Of a stretch of DNA of 64,000 bases, positions 18,323 to 27,804 are shown piece by piece; the first letter of the stretch is position 1; the number at the start of each line of letters is the position of its first letter. Made by a program: the position numbers and the translations under genes. Source of the DNA: Candidatus Zixiibacteriota bacterium (GTDB lineage Bacteria > Zixibacteria > MSB-5A5 > GN15 > PGXB01); contig JAFGAL010000014.1 of the NCBI GenBank assembly GCA_016933695.1, positions 1 to 64,000 of the forward strand, written 5' to 3'. Under the pieces are notes generated by a model, which did not search any database, was not told where the DNA came from, and was given only the letters and a program-made list of their open reading frames with translations.

Positions 18323-21300
18323 ATGAGAACTATGCGCATGATCGCCGGCGTGATATGTGTCACGCTGATACTGAGCGGGGCAGTCTTTGCCCTGAACACC
18401 GGAGAGGGGAAGACCAACCATCCGGCAGATGAACCACTCGGACTGATTGTCAAATTCAAGAGCAATGCTAATTTGACACTGATCGATGGTTCAAGAAGCC
18501 GCTCGACGATAGGACTGGCGGCCGTTGATGCCGTCAACAAACGGTTCCGGGTGGAGGAAATGGTATCACTTCTGGATAATGCCGCACAGCTTCCGGAAGA
18601 TCACCCGTTTAAAAAGGTGTACACTGTTGCCATTCCGGACGAGGCGGACATGTTGGCATTGAAGGCGGCTTACGAAGCGTTGCCGGAGGTCGCCTATGTC
18701 GAGTTTGAATACCCGCTGAACCTGTATATTTTGAAGGGATCGGGAAGACCGGACCCGATTATCGATCCCATCATTCCGGGGCCCAGTGATCCCTTGTATT
18801 CATACCAGTGGCACCTGCACAATGCCGGACAACTGCATCCCCATGTCAAGCGAGTATTCGGCCCGGAAAACGACAGTCTGGTTTACGTGCAAGGCATCAG
18901 TGGATCGGATATCGCCGCCAATCCGGTGCTGGTAGATCCCCCTGAAGACGCCGACACGGTGGTGGTGGCCATTATCGATACCGGCGTTGATGACACGCAT
19001 CCGGAACTGCAGGGACGGATGTGGATCAACAGCCGCGAATCTTCCACGCCCAACGGCATGGATAATGATAACAACGGTTATATCGACGATCGTTACGGAT
19101 GGGATTTCTCCGCGTCCGACACGTTATTGTACGACGACGACAATGATCCCGAGGATTATTATGGCCACGGCACCCATTGTGCCGGAATTGTGACATCGAT
19201 TACCGACAATGCCTACGGAATCGCCGGCATTTGTCCCCATGTGGTCATTATGCCGCTTAAGGTCTTCCCGCTGGCGGTCCCCTCGAAACTGGTCAAGGCG
19301 ATCATCTATGCGGCGGACAATAACGCCGACGTCATCAATCTCAGCCTCGGATCACCGTATGCCAACATGGCCATGGAAGAGGCGCTGAATTACGCCAAGG
19401 AACGAGGCGTGGTTATTTGCGCGGCCATGGGCAACACCGGCGACGAGTACATTTCCTATCCGGCCTTTTACGATGCTTGTATCGCGGTCGGCGCAACCAA
19501 TGATTCCGATCATGTGACAACGTTTTCGACCTATGGTAACCACCTCGATGTGGTCGCTCCGGGCGAGGCCATTTTGTCATTGCGGGCCGCCAACACCGAT
19601 ATGTATGCCGAGGACAATGAACCGTGCATTCACATTATCAATGGGTATTACTATCTTGCCGACGGCACCAGTATGGCCTGTCCGATGGTGGTCGGCGTGG
19701 CGGCATACCTTCGGTCGGTTTCGCCGGGACTCGTCCCCGATCAGGTCCGACAGATAATCGAACAATCGGCCGAGGATTTGACTGATCCGTACGGAACAGG
19801 GGCCAACCTTCCCGGATGGGACATCTACAGTGGATATGGCCGGGTTGATTTGTATGCCGCTCTCCAGCTGGCGCCGCTGACCCGGGCCAAAATCGAGGTC
19901 CCCGAACCTAATGAAGTCTACGCCGGTTATGTAATGGTAAGTGGCTATACCGATGGTCCGCTTGGCACCGCCGCTTATCTGGAATGGGGAGAAGGCCCAA
20001 CACCGTCAACCTGGAACCAGATTACGCCGGTGAGTGTCCCGGCCAGCGGCATTATCGGAACCTGGACCCCGTATCCGATGGCGGGCAGATATACCATCCG
20101 TCTGCGGGTCGGTGACAACAATATCGACCAATCCACTTTCTATCTGGCGCACCAGCATGTCGCCGATATAACCAATCCCGGCGATCAGGATACCGTGGTC
20201 AATGAATTCAGCGTTATCGGCAGTGCCCACTGCAACCTGTTTACCCATTACATTCTGGAATGCAAACCGGTGACGGAACCGCTGGATGTCTGGGATGAAA
20301 TCGCGTATTCGTCGATCCCCGGCTATGAAGACACACTGGGGGTGTGGTACTCGCATTATTACGATCCCGGCGATTACCTGCTTCGTCTGCGCGTGTTCAC
20401 TGTCAATATCGATACCGCAGTGGTAGTCGATACCGCATTGGTGTATGTCGGCCCCTTTGATGCCGGAAACACCTGGCGGGTTGACCTTGGCGCTACTGGA
20501 TCGATCATGCCCAATTACGGGGATTTCGACGGTGACACGTATAATGAAATCATCATTGGCACGACCAACGGCGTCAAGCTGTATAATCTCGATGGAACCG
20601 AGAAGTATCTCGAGACGGTCGCCAATCTTCCCGCCGGTGATTATCGTATTCCCATTGCCATCGGAAACATGGACAACGATGGCATTGACGATTTTGTCGC
20701 GGTCAATCAGACCACATTCACGATGTACTGCTATCGCTCATCGAGCGTCCCATATGCCATCAATTTACCGACGTTTAATACCCTGGGCGGAGCGTTTTCC
20801 GCAAGCGAAGAAGAGCATCCCTATATTCTGCTTCAGGATGTCAACAACGATGGCATCGATGAAATATACCTGAGGACCATGTCACGGAGTATGGCATGCG
20901 AGGTCGGACAACCGACCCCCGTCCACAGCAATAACAATTACCGGCAGATTCTTCCGCTTGATCTCAACGATGACGGGACATACGAAATCTATGCATATCA
21001 TATGTACTACGGCGATATCATGGAGTACACGACGTCGTTTTCGACAACGAACTCGGTTGATTTGACCATGAATGGCCAGAAATTCGGCTGTTACGGTCTT
21101 TCGGCGTTTGATATCGATGATGATGGCGAACTGGAACTTCTGGCATTCGGCAGTTATTATGATTATGGTTTCTGGCTGTACGCTTATGACTACGGATTCC
21201 AGCCGGTTTCCGGATTTCCGCGCAGTCTGGGATTTCCGTGGGAGGAAGCTCCATCGATGCCGGTCTTTGGCGATGTTGATGGTGACGGCGAACTTGAGTA

Positions 21301-22303
21301 CCTGGTAACCAAGTACGATCTATCCACCGGCATGATTTATGCCTGGAATATCGACGGCACACCTCTGGTTCCCGGCAACGGGTATTTCCTGACTGCGCCG
21401 ACTCCGGCTATTATCGACTATATACTGCTGGCGGATATGAACGATGACAATCAGCCGGAAATCGTCGCCGGCGGTCATCCCAGTATCGAGGGTATTCTGG
21501 CCCAACAGAAAGGCGAGTGGCTATGGACCTGGGATGCCAGCGGACAATTGCTCGAGGAATTTTCGATGACTCTCGATCCGGACGGGTACACCCTCGATCG
21601 CTACACACCCATTATCGGTGATATGGGGCAGAATGGAAAAGTGAACCTGGCCATCGCAACCTACGCCGGAGAACTGGTTTTTATGAATTACGAGGACTAT
21701 GGTTTTAATGAATGCGCGTCCCCAGTGACGTCGTACCGTTACCATCGCACTTTCGACAACATCGGTCCGTCGTTCAGTGACGATTGCTATGCCTTTATTT
21801 GCGGCGATGCCAACAATGACGACGTGGTCGATACATTGGATTGCCAGTACATTTTGGCGTATTTGTACTACGGCGGTCCCGCGCCGGTACCGTACGAGGC
21901 CGGCGATGTCAACTGCAATCCCGGAATCACTCTGGCGGATTACTCATACTTGGTCAATTATCTGCACTATGGCGGCCCGGCTCCGTGTGATTGCGGACAA
22001 CCCAAACTGGATGATGTTCTGCCGGTCGAATTTTCTCTGCGGCAGAATTATCCCAATCCGTTCAATCCGACCACTACGATCACATTCAGTTTACCGACCG
22101 CATGTCAGGTAACACTGGATGTATACAATATCACCGGTCAAAAGGTCGCCACGGTGGAGGATGGCTGGCTGGATCCCGGTGAACATGTTGTAGTGTGGGA
22201 TGGCCAAAATGACAGCGGAAAACCGGTTGCCAGCGGTGTTTATTTTTACCGTATCAAGGCCGGCGATCGGATTGCCACCCGCAAAATGGTGCTATTAAAA
22301 TAG
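18323..22303 (+). CDS. secreted S8 subtilase with FG-GAP-like, dockerin and C-terminal sorting domains (cassette A)
   Basis: A 1326-residue exported protease. AAAGGAGGTAGC fixes the ATG at 18323, and a signal peptide (ending VFA-LNTGEGK) follows. Residues 40-125 look like an inhibitor-type propeptide. The subtilisin domain has Asp219 (IIDTGVDD), His282 (YGHGTHCAGIV) and Ser450 (GTSMACP), a complete triad. Beta-sandwich domains and FG-GAP/VCBS-like repeats (DFDGDTYNEI, DVNNDGIDEI, DVDGDGELEY) fill 540-1150. A dockerin-like pair (GDANNDDVVDTLDC, GDVNCNPGITLADY) follows. The last 85 residues are a sorting domain opening NYPNPFNPTTTITF and ending TRKMVLLK. It is divergent from the sigma, anti-sigma and CHAT operon. 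Cell-surface or extracellular proteolysis is likely. Confidence 0.9.
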   Translation: MRTMRMIAGVICVTLILSGAVFALNTGEGKTNHPADEPLGLIVKFKSNANLTLIDGSRSRSTIGLAAVDAVNKRFRVEEMVSLLDNAAQLPEDHPFKKVYTVAIPDEADMLALKAAYEALPEVAYVEFEYPLNLYILKGSGRPDPIIDPIIPGPSDPLYSYQWHLHNAGQLHPHVKRVFGPENDSLVYVQGISGSDIAANPVLVDPPEDADTVVVAIIDTGVDDTHPELQGRMWINSRESSTPNGMDNDNNGYIDDRYGWDFSASDTLLYDDDNDPEDYYGHGTHCAGIVTSITDNAYGIAGICPHVVIMPLKVFPLAVPSKLVKAIIYAADNNADVINLSLGSPYANMAMEEALNYAKERGVVICAAMGNTGDEYISYPAFYDACIAVGATNDSDHVTTFSTYGNHLDVVAPGEAILSLRAANTDMYAEDNEPCIHIINGYYYLADGTSMACPMVVGVAAYLRSVSPGLVPDQVRQIIEQSAEDLTDPYGTGANLPGWDIYSGYGRVDLYAALQLAPLTRAKIEVPEPNEVYAGYVMVSGYTDGPLGTAAYLEWGEGPTPSTWNQITPVSVPASGIIGTWTPYPMAGRYTIRLRVGDNNIDQSTFYLAHQHVADITNPGDQDTVVNEFSVIGSAHCNLFTHYILECKPVTEPLDVWDEIAYSSIPGYEDTLGVWYSHYYDPGDYLLRLRVFTVNIDTAVVVDTALVYVGPFDAGNTWRVDLGATGSIMPNYGDFDGDTYNEIIIGTTNGVKLYNLDGTEKYLETVANLPAGDYRIPIAIGNMDNDGIDDFVAVNQTTFTMYCYRSSSVPYAINLPTFNTLGGAFSASEEEHPYILLQDVNNDGIDEIYLRTMSRSMACEVGQPTPVHSNNNYRQILPLDLNDDGTYEIYAYHMYYGDIMEYTTSFSTTNSVDLTMNGQKFGCYGLSAFDIDDDGELELLAFGSYYDYGFWLYAYDYGFQPVSGFPRSLGFPWEEAPSMPVFGDVDGDGELEYLVTKYDLSTGMIYAWNIDGTPLVPGNGYFLTAPTPAIIDYILLADMNDDNQPEIVAGGHPSIEGILAQQKGEWLWTWDASGQLLEEFSMTLDPDGYTLDRYTPIIGDMGQNGKVNLAIATYAGELVFMNYEDYGFNECASPVTSYRYHRTFDNIGPSFSDDCYAFICGDANNDDVVDTLDCQYILAYLYYGGPAPVPYEAGDVNCNPGITLADYSYLVNYLHYGGPAPCDCGQPKLDDVLPVEFSLRQNYPNPFNPTTTITFSLPTACQVTLDVYNITGQKVATVEDGWLDPGEHVVVWDGQNDSGKPVASGVYFYRIKAGDRIATRKMVLLK

Positions 22304-22355
22304 CCAAAGGGGTGGAAGCCTATCCATCAATATACCCAATGATGTGATTCAGCTC

Positions 22356-22390
22356 CCCGGCGGGACATTCGCTCCCGCCGGGTGTCTTTT
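22356..22390 (+). terminator. rho-independent terminator of the subtilase gene
   Basis: Perfect 10-bp stem CCCGGCGGGA/TCCCGCCGGG with a seven-base loop, followed by TGTCTTTT, 53 bases after the stop codon. It also argues against any start of the next gene upstream of this point. Confidence 0.85.
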
Positions 22391-22505
22391 AAAGCAACAA
22401 TACTTGCCGGACATAAGAGAAAACAAGTCCTGCCCGCCGTTAATGCCACCTGATATCTCAAATAATCTCCCGATCATCCGATATATGGATGATAAGGATA
22501 AAATT

Positions 22506-23876
22506 ATGCCGGGCAAGACAATAATCTATGGGGAAATAATCGAAAGCAAACAGCGTGACTCCATAAAAACATCCCTGGAGCGGATTGCCGAAGATGTCTT
22601 ATGGAAACAGGATGCCACGCTGGTCGGTGAGGACCGCGATGCTTCACTGGTGTTTGTCGACCTTGATGATCCCCAATACACAGATCCCAATTTCCTTATA
22701 TCGCTTGCCACTGCCGGGAAGAAAACCAAACTGATCGGCAAAGCCAGTGAACCCAATGTACAGGATGCGATCAAGTATTCCAGACTGGGCGTATCGGAAA
22801 TTTTGACCGAAGAACAATGTCTGCATCGCCTGCATGAACTCGTGGCGGAATTGGAGAAAACGCCCGCCGCAACCGTCCCTCCTCCTTCCAAATTCGGGAT
22901 CCATGCTCTGGTCGGGGAATCTCCGGCCATGCAGGAGATCAGATCGACAGTCAAGCTATTGGCCGACGTGGACTTTCCCAGCGCGCTGATTCTTGGCAAA
23001 ACAGGCACCGGTAAGAGCCTGATCGCCAAAGTCCTTCATCATAATGGTGTTCGTGGCAAACACAACATGGTCGAGGTCAACTGCTCAGCAATTCCGGACG
23101 AATTATTCGAATCCGAGTTGTTTGGTCATGTCAAAGGTGCGTTCACCGATGCCAAATCGGAAAAAACCGGACTGTTTGAATATGCCCAAAATGGCACATT
23201 GTTTCTGGACGAAGTTGGCAATCTGTCGGCATCATCGCAGGCAAAACTGCTTAAGATTTTAGAAGATAAAAAACTCCGCAAAGTCGGCGATGTCAATGAG
23301 CGTGAAATCAATGTCAGGGTGGTGGCCGCTACCAATCTGGAGCTGGAAAAAGCCGTGCGTGACGGGTCTTTCCGCGAGGATTTGTTCTATCGACTTAATC
23401 TATTGACCATAGAAGTTCCTCCGCTATATGAACGCCCGGAAGACATTCCGGGAATCGTTGGGCACTATTTGCGGTTTTACTCTACTCTGTATGGCAAACC
23501 TGAAGTCACTATCAATAAGGAAGCCTTGACCAGCATGCAGGAATACCCCTGGCCGGGCAATGTCAGAGAACTATGTAATGTAATTGAGCGGGCGGTTCTG
23601 CTGACCAAATCCAATCAGATTAAACCCAAAGATATTAAGACGGCTCTTTCACGAGGGCGCCTGTCCATTGCTGATCGCAACCAGATCATTATTGAAATTC
23701 CGTCTCAGGGAATTACTCTGGAATCGATAGAACATTCCGTTGTCTCCCAAGTGCTTAACATGTTCCAATGGAATAAAACTGAAACCGCGAAATTCCTGAG
23801 AATATCTCGTCCTCGTCTCCGGCGTATTATCGAAAGCGCCGGATTGGAACAAAATCGACGTCACCGGTCTGAGTGA
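22506..23876 (+). CDS. sigma-54-dependent transcriptional activator with degenerate receiver-like domain
   Basis: A 456-residue NtrC-family activator starting at the ATG at 22506, seven bases after AAGGA. Residues 1-125 have receiver-like alternation (LVFVDLDD, then TKLIGKAS) but not the full acidic pocket of a phosphorylated receiver. The AAA+ domain (about 135-375) has Walker A LGKTGTGKS, the sigma-54-contact loop as GAFTDA rather than GAFTGA, Walker B LFLDEV and WPGNVREL. A Fis-type helix-turn-helix ends the protein (NKTETAKFLRISRPRLRRII). It hydrolyses ATP to open sigma-54 promoters. A GG-N10-GC promoter lies 180 bases downstream, ahead of the lipoprotein/TPR/HD-GYP genes, its likely target. 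No sensor kinase is adjacent. Confidence 0.9.
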   Translation: MPGKTIIYGEIIESKQRDSIKTSLERIAEDVLWKQDATLVGEDRDASLVFVDLDDPQYTDPNFLISLATAGKKTKLIGKASEPNVQDAIKYSRLGVSEILTEEQCLHRLHELVAELEKTPAATVPPPSKFGIHALVGESPAMQEIRSTVKLLADVDFPSALILGKTGTGKSLIAKVLHHNGVRGKHNMVEVNCSAIPDELFESELFGHVKGAFTDAKSEKTGLFEYAQNGTLFLDEVGNLSASSQAKLLKILEDKKLRKVGDVNEREINVRVVAATNLELEKAVRDGSFREDLFYRLNLLTIEVPPLYERPEDIPGIVGHYLRFYSTLYGKPEVTINKEALTSMQEYPWPGNVRELCNVIERAVLLTKSNQIKPKDIKTALSRGRLSIADRNQIIIEIPSQGITLESIEHSVVSQVLNMFQWNKTETAKFLRISRPRLRRIIESAGLEQNRRHRSE

Positions 23877-23999
23877 CACGATTCGTTCCAGTCTGCATTT
23901 GGCACATAATCCTTTACCATACAATATCTTAAAGCAAACCCTCTCTTTTCGGGTAGAATAATTCGATCCAGTCGCGATGGTTTAGGGTCATTCTCAGAC

Positions 24000-24025
24000 G
24001 ATAGCGACATTGCGCTATCTTTTTA
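24000..24025 (+). terminator. terminator after the sigma-54 activator gene
   Basis: Stem GATAGCG/CGCTATC with a six-base loop followed by TTTTTA. It is bracketed by the inverted repeat GTCATTCTCA (23987-23996) and TGAGAATGAC (24039-24048), which could form a longer stem or be activator binding sites. Confidence 0.65.
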
Positions 24026-24056
24026 CCTTTCAACGGATTGAGAATGACACCCCGGG

Positions 24057-24073
24057 TTGGCATCATGATTGCG
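24057..24073 (+). promoter_or_regulatory. sigma-54 (-24/-12) promoter
   Basis: TTGGCATCATGATTGCG fits the TTGGCAY-N5-TTGCW consensus, with the GG (24059-24060) and GC (24071-24072) separated by exactly ten bases. It lies just downstream of a sigma-54 activator gene and about 60 bases upstream of the lipoprotein start codon, giving a short leader. The match was made by eye. Confidence 0.7.
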
Positions 24074-24133
24074 ATTACTTGAGTCCACATGAAGGAAAAA
24101 ACACAGCCTACCATAATAGAAAGGAGCACACAG

Positions 24134-24706
24134 ATGGCACGAGTAACGTTTGGCAATCCCGCCATAAGAGTCGCTTCGATTCTTATTGTTGCCGTAATGC
24201 TTTTTGCCGGATGTTCCAATTCGCCCCTGGAAAGCCCGGCCGACAACTCCGATTCACAGCAACCGGCTCTTCTCGGCCGCACCGCCGCCGCCGTAACGGC
24301 CGCGCAGTTGAACGCGTCGATATTCCATGCGGAAGAGGTGATTTCGGCCGCTGAAGGTGGACGCCTGACCCTGTTTGACGTCATTATGGATATTCCTCCG
24401 GGAGCGCTCAACAGCGACACCCTGTTCAGTATCGACATTCCCGATCTGACGGTGTTTTACAACGAGTTCGGCACCAGCGGCCTGGTGTTTAACAAGCCGG
24501 TAACGGTGACGATGTCGTATCGTGATGCCGACCTTTCGCAGGTGGTTGAGTCCACAATCCGTATCGCCTTTTTTGATCCCGAAACCCAGCAGTACGAAGA
24601 CGTCGAATGTCAACTCGACATGGACAACATGACCGTTACCGCGGAACTGCATCATTTCTCCGCTTATGGTTTGATCTCTGACTGGCGTACTGGATTCCCG
24701 CTTTAA
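24134..24706 (+). CDS. lipoprotein with ZU5-like beta domain
   Basis: A 190-residue protein whose ATG at 24134 follows GAAAGGAGCAC. The N-terminus is a lipoprotein signal (VASILIVAVMLFAGC) with the lipobox cysteine at residue 27. The mature part contains EGGRLTLFDVIMDIPPGAL, FNKPVTVTMSY and VTAELHHFSAYGL, the pattern of ZU5-like extracellular beta domains. It is probably anchored to a membrane facing the periplasm or exterior; its ligand is unknown. It is the first gene after the sigma-54 promoter and is followed by TPR and TPR-HD-GYP genes, so it may be the envelope component of that pathway. Confidence 0.8.
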   Translation: MARVTFGNPAIRVASILIVAVMLFAGCSNSPLESPADNSDSQQPALLGRTAAAVTAAQLNASIFHAEEVISAAEGGRLTLFDVIMDIPPGALNSDTLFSIDIPDLTVFYNEFGTSGLVFNKPVTVTMSYRDADLSQVVESTIRIAFFDPETQQYEDVECQLDMDNMTVTAELHHFSAYGLISDWRTGFPL

Positions 24707-24742
24707 CCCGGAACCGCCCTTATTATAGAGGTGACAAAGACC

Positions 24743-25810
24743 ATGAACGTACTGATGACGAAAACGATGCACAGCGAGTTATGCTCCGGCATTACCGACG
24801 GACATGCACTGCTCGATCTGGCACGCGGTTGGTTACAGCAGGGGAATCCCATTGTCGCCTACGAATTGCTCAAATCCGCGATCAGTTCCACTGAAGCCGA
24901 ACGGGATCAGTCCCTGAGAGCGCGGATCCTCAAAGAAACCGGTCGTGTCAAGATGATGCAATCCGAATGGGAGAGCTCGGAAGCATACTACCTGGAAGCG
25001 CAACGGGTGTTTGTCAGCGTTGAAGATCATAAGGGGGCCTCTGAATGTGCCCGCAACAGAGCCAACCTGCACTTTCAGAAAGGCGCATATCACAAAGCGG
25101 AGGATTTATGCAACCAGGCCCTGGATTGGGCATCGACGATTAACGATTACGAATTGAGAGCCACCATTCTCAATACAATCGCGGCGATCAAATCCGCCAC
25201 GGGCGAATTACAGGAAGCATTGAAGACATTTAAACTCTGCCTGGCTGATTTCCAGAGTGCCGGCAATGCGATTCGGCAAGGCAATGTCCTGTTGAATATC
25301 GGACTGACGCAAACCGAAATGGGCGATTACGGTGACGCTGTTATCAGTCTCAATCAGGCGCTTGCGATTGCTCTGGAAGTGAAAGACCTGACACTGGTTG
25401 AAATCTGTTACCAGAATATTTCCAAATGCCATCTGAAACTAAATGATACAATTCTGGCCAAGTCGGTTATCGACACCGCCCGCAAGATTCTCCCCGGTCT
25501 CAATTCCAAAGCACTGGAATGTGAACTGAATGTCATCGATGCCAAAATACTCCGCATGATGGGTAACCTGTCTGCCGCCGAGGAACTTCTCAATAAAACT
25601 CATGCCATGGTGATGGAGCATAACCTGATCGCTCTGACGGCTGACATCCTGCTCGAGCAGGGAATTGTCGCCAGAGGTCAGGGAACGCCGGAACCGGCAC
25701 GGGTTAAACTGGATGCCGCCGCAAAGCTGTTCCAGCAGCTCGGTATCGAGAGAGGTTTCAAGGATGCGGTACAGGCGTTGAATGATCTTTCAAGGAGGAC
25801 GGATGCCTGA
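24743..25810 (+). CDS. cytosolic TPR-repeat protein
   Basis: A 355-residue all-helical protein of about eight tetratricopeptide repeats (for example SSEAYYLEAQRVFVSVEDHK, YHKAEDLCNQALDWASTIND, DYGDAVISLNQALAIALEVK). It has no signal peptide, membrane segment or enzymatic domain. The ATG at 24743 follows GAGGTG at 24729; a GTG at 24731 in the same frame is the alternative. The stop overlaps the start of the TPR-HD-GYP gene by eight bases, so the two are translationally coupled and probably interact. It is likely an adaptor that senses a partner and passes the signal to the HD-GYP protein; this role is inferred from the operon only. Confidence 0.8.
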   Translation: MNVLMTKTMHSELCSGITDGHALLDLARGWLQQGNPIVAYELLKSAISSTEAERDQSLRARILKETGRVKMMQSEWESSEAYYLEAQRVFVSVEDHKGASECARNRANLHFQKGAYHKAEDLCNQALDWASTINDYELRATILNTIAAIKSATGELQEALKTFKLCLADFQSAGNAIRQGNVLLNIGLTQTEMGDYGDAVISLNQALAIALEVKDLTLVEICYQNISKCHLKLNDTILAKSVIDTARKILPGLNSKALECELNVIDAKILRMMGNLSAAEELLNKTHAMVMEHNLIALTADILLEQGIVARGQGTPEPARVKLDAAAKLFQQLGIERGFKDAVQALNDLSRRTDA

Positions 25811-27710
25811 GCAGACCCGCACCAGAGTCAATGTCGACTTCCAGAGTGAGTTGGAGCACATGCTGATGGCGCGTCGCGCGGCCACTGAACCGGACTGGGC
25901 GAACACTATCACCAACCTGCTCAAGCTGGCCCGGGAAGCCAACGAGTCCTTTGAATTCGATCGGGCCGTTGAGTACCTCAACACGCTCGAAGAAATCTGG
26001 AATACCAAGGGACTGCCGGAATTCTCGCTGGAGTTGCGTTTTGAACTCCATCGGGAAAAAGGCAAGGCTCTGGCATCGCAGGGTAAGCTCGACAAAGCCA
26101 CACATGAATATCAGAAAATCCTGAATTTTTGCCGAGATGCCGGACAGTTGCGGGTCAAGTCGGAGACCTTCACGCAAATTGGCCAGCTGATGGCCAAGAA
26201 GGGCGACCATGATCGTGCTCTTGGATATCTGCAACGCGCCATCGGCGCCTACCGTCGACTCGACGATCAGCGCGGTATGTGCAAGGCCCTGCGGAACCTC
26301 GGGGTGATCTACGTGGAACTCGGTGAGTTCGAAGAAGCCGAAGGCACGTACGACGAAGCGATTGCGGTCGCCCGCGAAATCGGCGATGATATGGTCTACG
26401 CCGACCTGGTCAACAATCTCGGCACGATCATGAATATGCGCGGCAAGTGGCAGAAGGCACTGGAGCTGTACCGCGAGTCGTTGCGTATTTATGAAGCCAA
26501 TAAAGAAATTCGTAAAACCGCCTATACCCGAAACAACGTCGGAATCACGCTCACCGAACAGGGCATGGATGACGATGCCTTTTCCTGGTTTCAGGAGGCG
26601 TATGAAATCGCCGTGTCGATTAAAGACGAGGCACTGACGTTGATCGTTGATATTAATCTGGCCGATCTGTATCTGAAAAAAGGTGATCTTGCCGACGCGA
26701 AACGGCATTGCCGCCGGGCGGAGCAGTATCTGATCAAAACCAATCGGAGCAACTCCACACTGGTGGAAACCAAAAAGACCGCCGGGAAGATAGCCTATCA
26801 TGAACAGGATTACGATTGCGCCCTGTCATATCTGACCGAGGCGCTCGATCTCAGCCGCCATATCGGCGCACAGTTTCTTGAAGCGGAAGTCCTGCTGGAG
26901 CGAGGCAAGCTGTTCATGGCGATGGAGCGGCATCTTGACTCGCTGACTGATCTGGAATCCTCCTACCATATTTATACCGGGCTGAAAGCCGACGGCAAAC
27001 GGGAACAGACCGAGGAAGTAATCAATTCCCTCGAATCGTTGTACCTCGACATTTTTAATTCCATGGCGCAACGCGTCGATCGCAAAGACCAGTACACCAA
27101 GGGTCATTCCGATCGCGTGGCGTCTCTGTCGTTGCTGTTGGCCAAGGAACTCGGCCTGCGCGGGAACATGCTCAAGACTATCGTCGCGGCGGCGCTGTTG
27201 CATGATGTCGGCAAGATTCACATCGACAATACCATTCTCAAGAAGGCCGGGAAACTCACCGACCGGGAGTTTCAGGCGATTCAGAAGCATCCGGAATTCG
27301 GCGTGGAGCTTCTCCGTGGCAAGGAATTCCCCTGGGACATCAAACCGCTGGTACTGCATCATCATGAAAAGATGAACGGTCGCGGATATCCGCTGGGACT
27401 GAAGGGAGAAGATATTCCGCTTGGAGCCAGAATTATCTGTATTGCCGATGTATTCGACGCCCTGACCTCTGACCGCGTGTACCGTGCCGCGTTCGATACC
27501 GACAAGGCGCTTGATATCATGCAGAAGGAATCGGGGACGTCATTCGATCCGGTCCTGTTGAAGTGTTTCATGAATATCATTCACCAGGGCAAAGCCGATC
27601 CGGTTATCAACGCCCGCACCCGCGAAGATGAACTCTACAGCATCTGGTCGCAATGCACCATCGAGGATAACAACCCGAAACAGGCCAAACAGGCGGTTAC
27701 CGCCACATAG
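25803..27710 (+). CDS. TPR-HD-GYP phosphodiesterase
   Basis: A 635-residue protein. The ATG at 25803 follows CAAGGAGGACGG. Residues 20-410 form about nine TPRs (QRAIGAYRRLDDQRG, YDEAIAVAREIGDD, YRESLRIYEANKE). Residues 415-600 are an HD-GYP domain with HSDRVASLSLLLAKELGL, the metal-binding LLHDVGKIH, and HHHEKMNGRGYP, the HD-GYP signature. HD-GYP enzymes hydrolyse cyclic di-GMP or cGAMP. All visible metal and signature residues are present, so activity is likely. TPRs replace the usual REC or PAS sensor, and with the coupled TPR gene and the sigma-54 control upstream this suggests an input through protein-protein contacts. Confidence 0.92.
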   Translation: MPEQTRTRVNVDFQSELEHMLMARRAATEPDWANTITNLLKLAREANESFEFDRAVEYLNTLEEIWNTKGLPEFSLELRFELHREKGKALASQGKLDKATHEYQKILNFCRDAGQLRVKSETFTQIGQLMAKKGDHDRALGYLQRAIGAYRRLDDQRGMCKALRNLGVIYVELGEFEEAEGTYDEAIAVAREIGDDMVYADLVNNLGTIMNMRGKWQKALELYRESLRIYEANKEIRKTAYTRNNVGITLTEQGMDDDAFSWFQEAYEIAVSIKDEALTLIVDINLADLYLKKGDLADAKRHCRRAEQYLIKTNRSNSTLVETKKTAGKIAYHEQDYDCALSYLTEALDLSRHIGAQFLEAEVLLERGKLFMAMERHLDSLTDLESSYHIYTGLKADGKREQTEEVINSLESLYLDIFNSMAQRVDRKDQYTKGHSDRVASLSLLLAKELGLRGNMLKTIVAAALLHDVGKIHIDNTILKKAGKLTDREFQAIQKHPEFGVELLRGKEFPWDIKPLVLHHHEKMNGRGYPLGLKGEDIPLGARIICIADVFDALTSDRVYRAAFDTDKALDIMQKESGTSFDPVLLKCFMNIIHQGKADPVINARTREDELYSIWSQCTIEDNNPKQAKQAVTAT

Positions 27711-27769
27711 TTCGAACGCCGGAATCACACCGGCCGAAACGATACAAGTCACTCATTACGCTTCCAAGC

Positions 27770-27804
27770 GGCGGCGGGACTTCGGTTCCGCCGCCATCTT
27801 TTTT
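27770..27804 (+). terminator. strong rho-independent terminator with UUCG tetraloop
   Basis: Stem GGCGGCGGGA/TTCCGCCGCC closed by C(TTCG)G, a very stable tetraloop, followed by ATCTTTTTT. It ends the sigma-54-controlled TPR/HD-GYP operon 60 bases after the stop codon. Confidence 0.9.

Noticed and set aside
18019..18540. N-terminal extension of the cassette A sigma factor to 357 residues
   Set aside because: The added residues have no sigma homology, no ribosome binding site and overlap the divergent subtilase start. The protein is of normal length from 18018.
22344..22505. Earlier start for the sigma-54 activator
   Set aside because: The earlier frame crosses the subtilase terminator and has no ribosome binding site; the ATG at 22506 follows AAGGA.
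25758..26801. Minus-strand open frame of 347 codons across the TPR-HD-GYP gene
   Set aside because: Shadow of repeat-rich coding sequence; no recognisable domain and no ribosome binding site.
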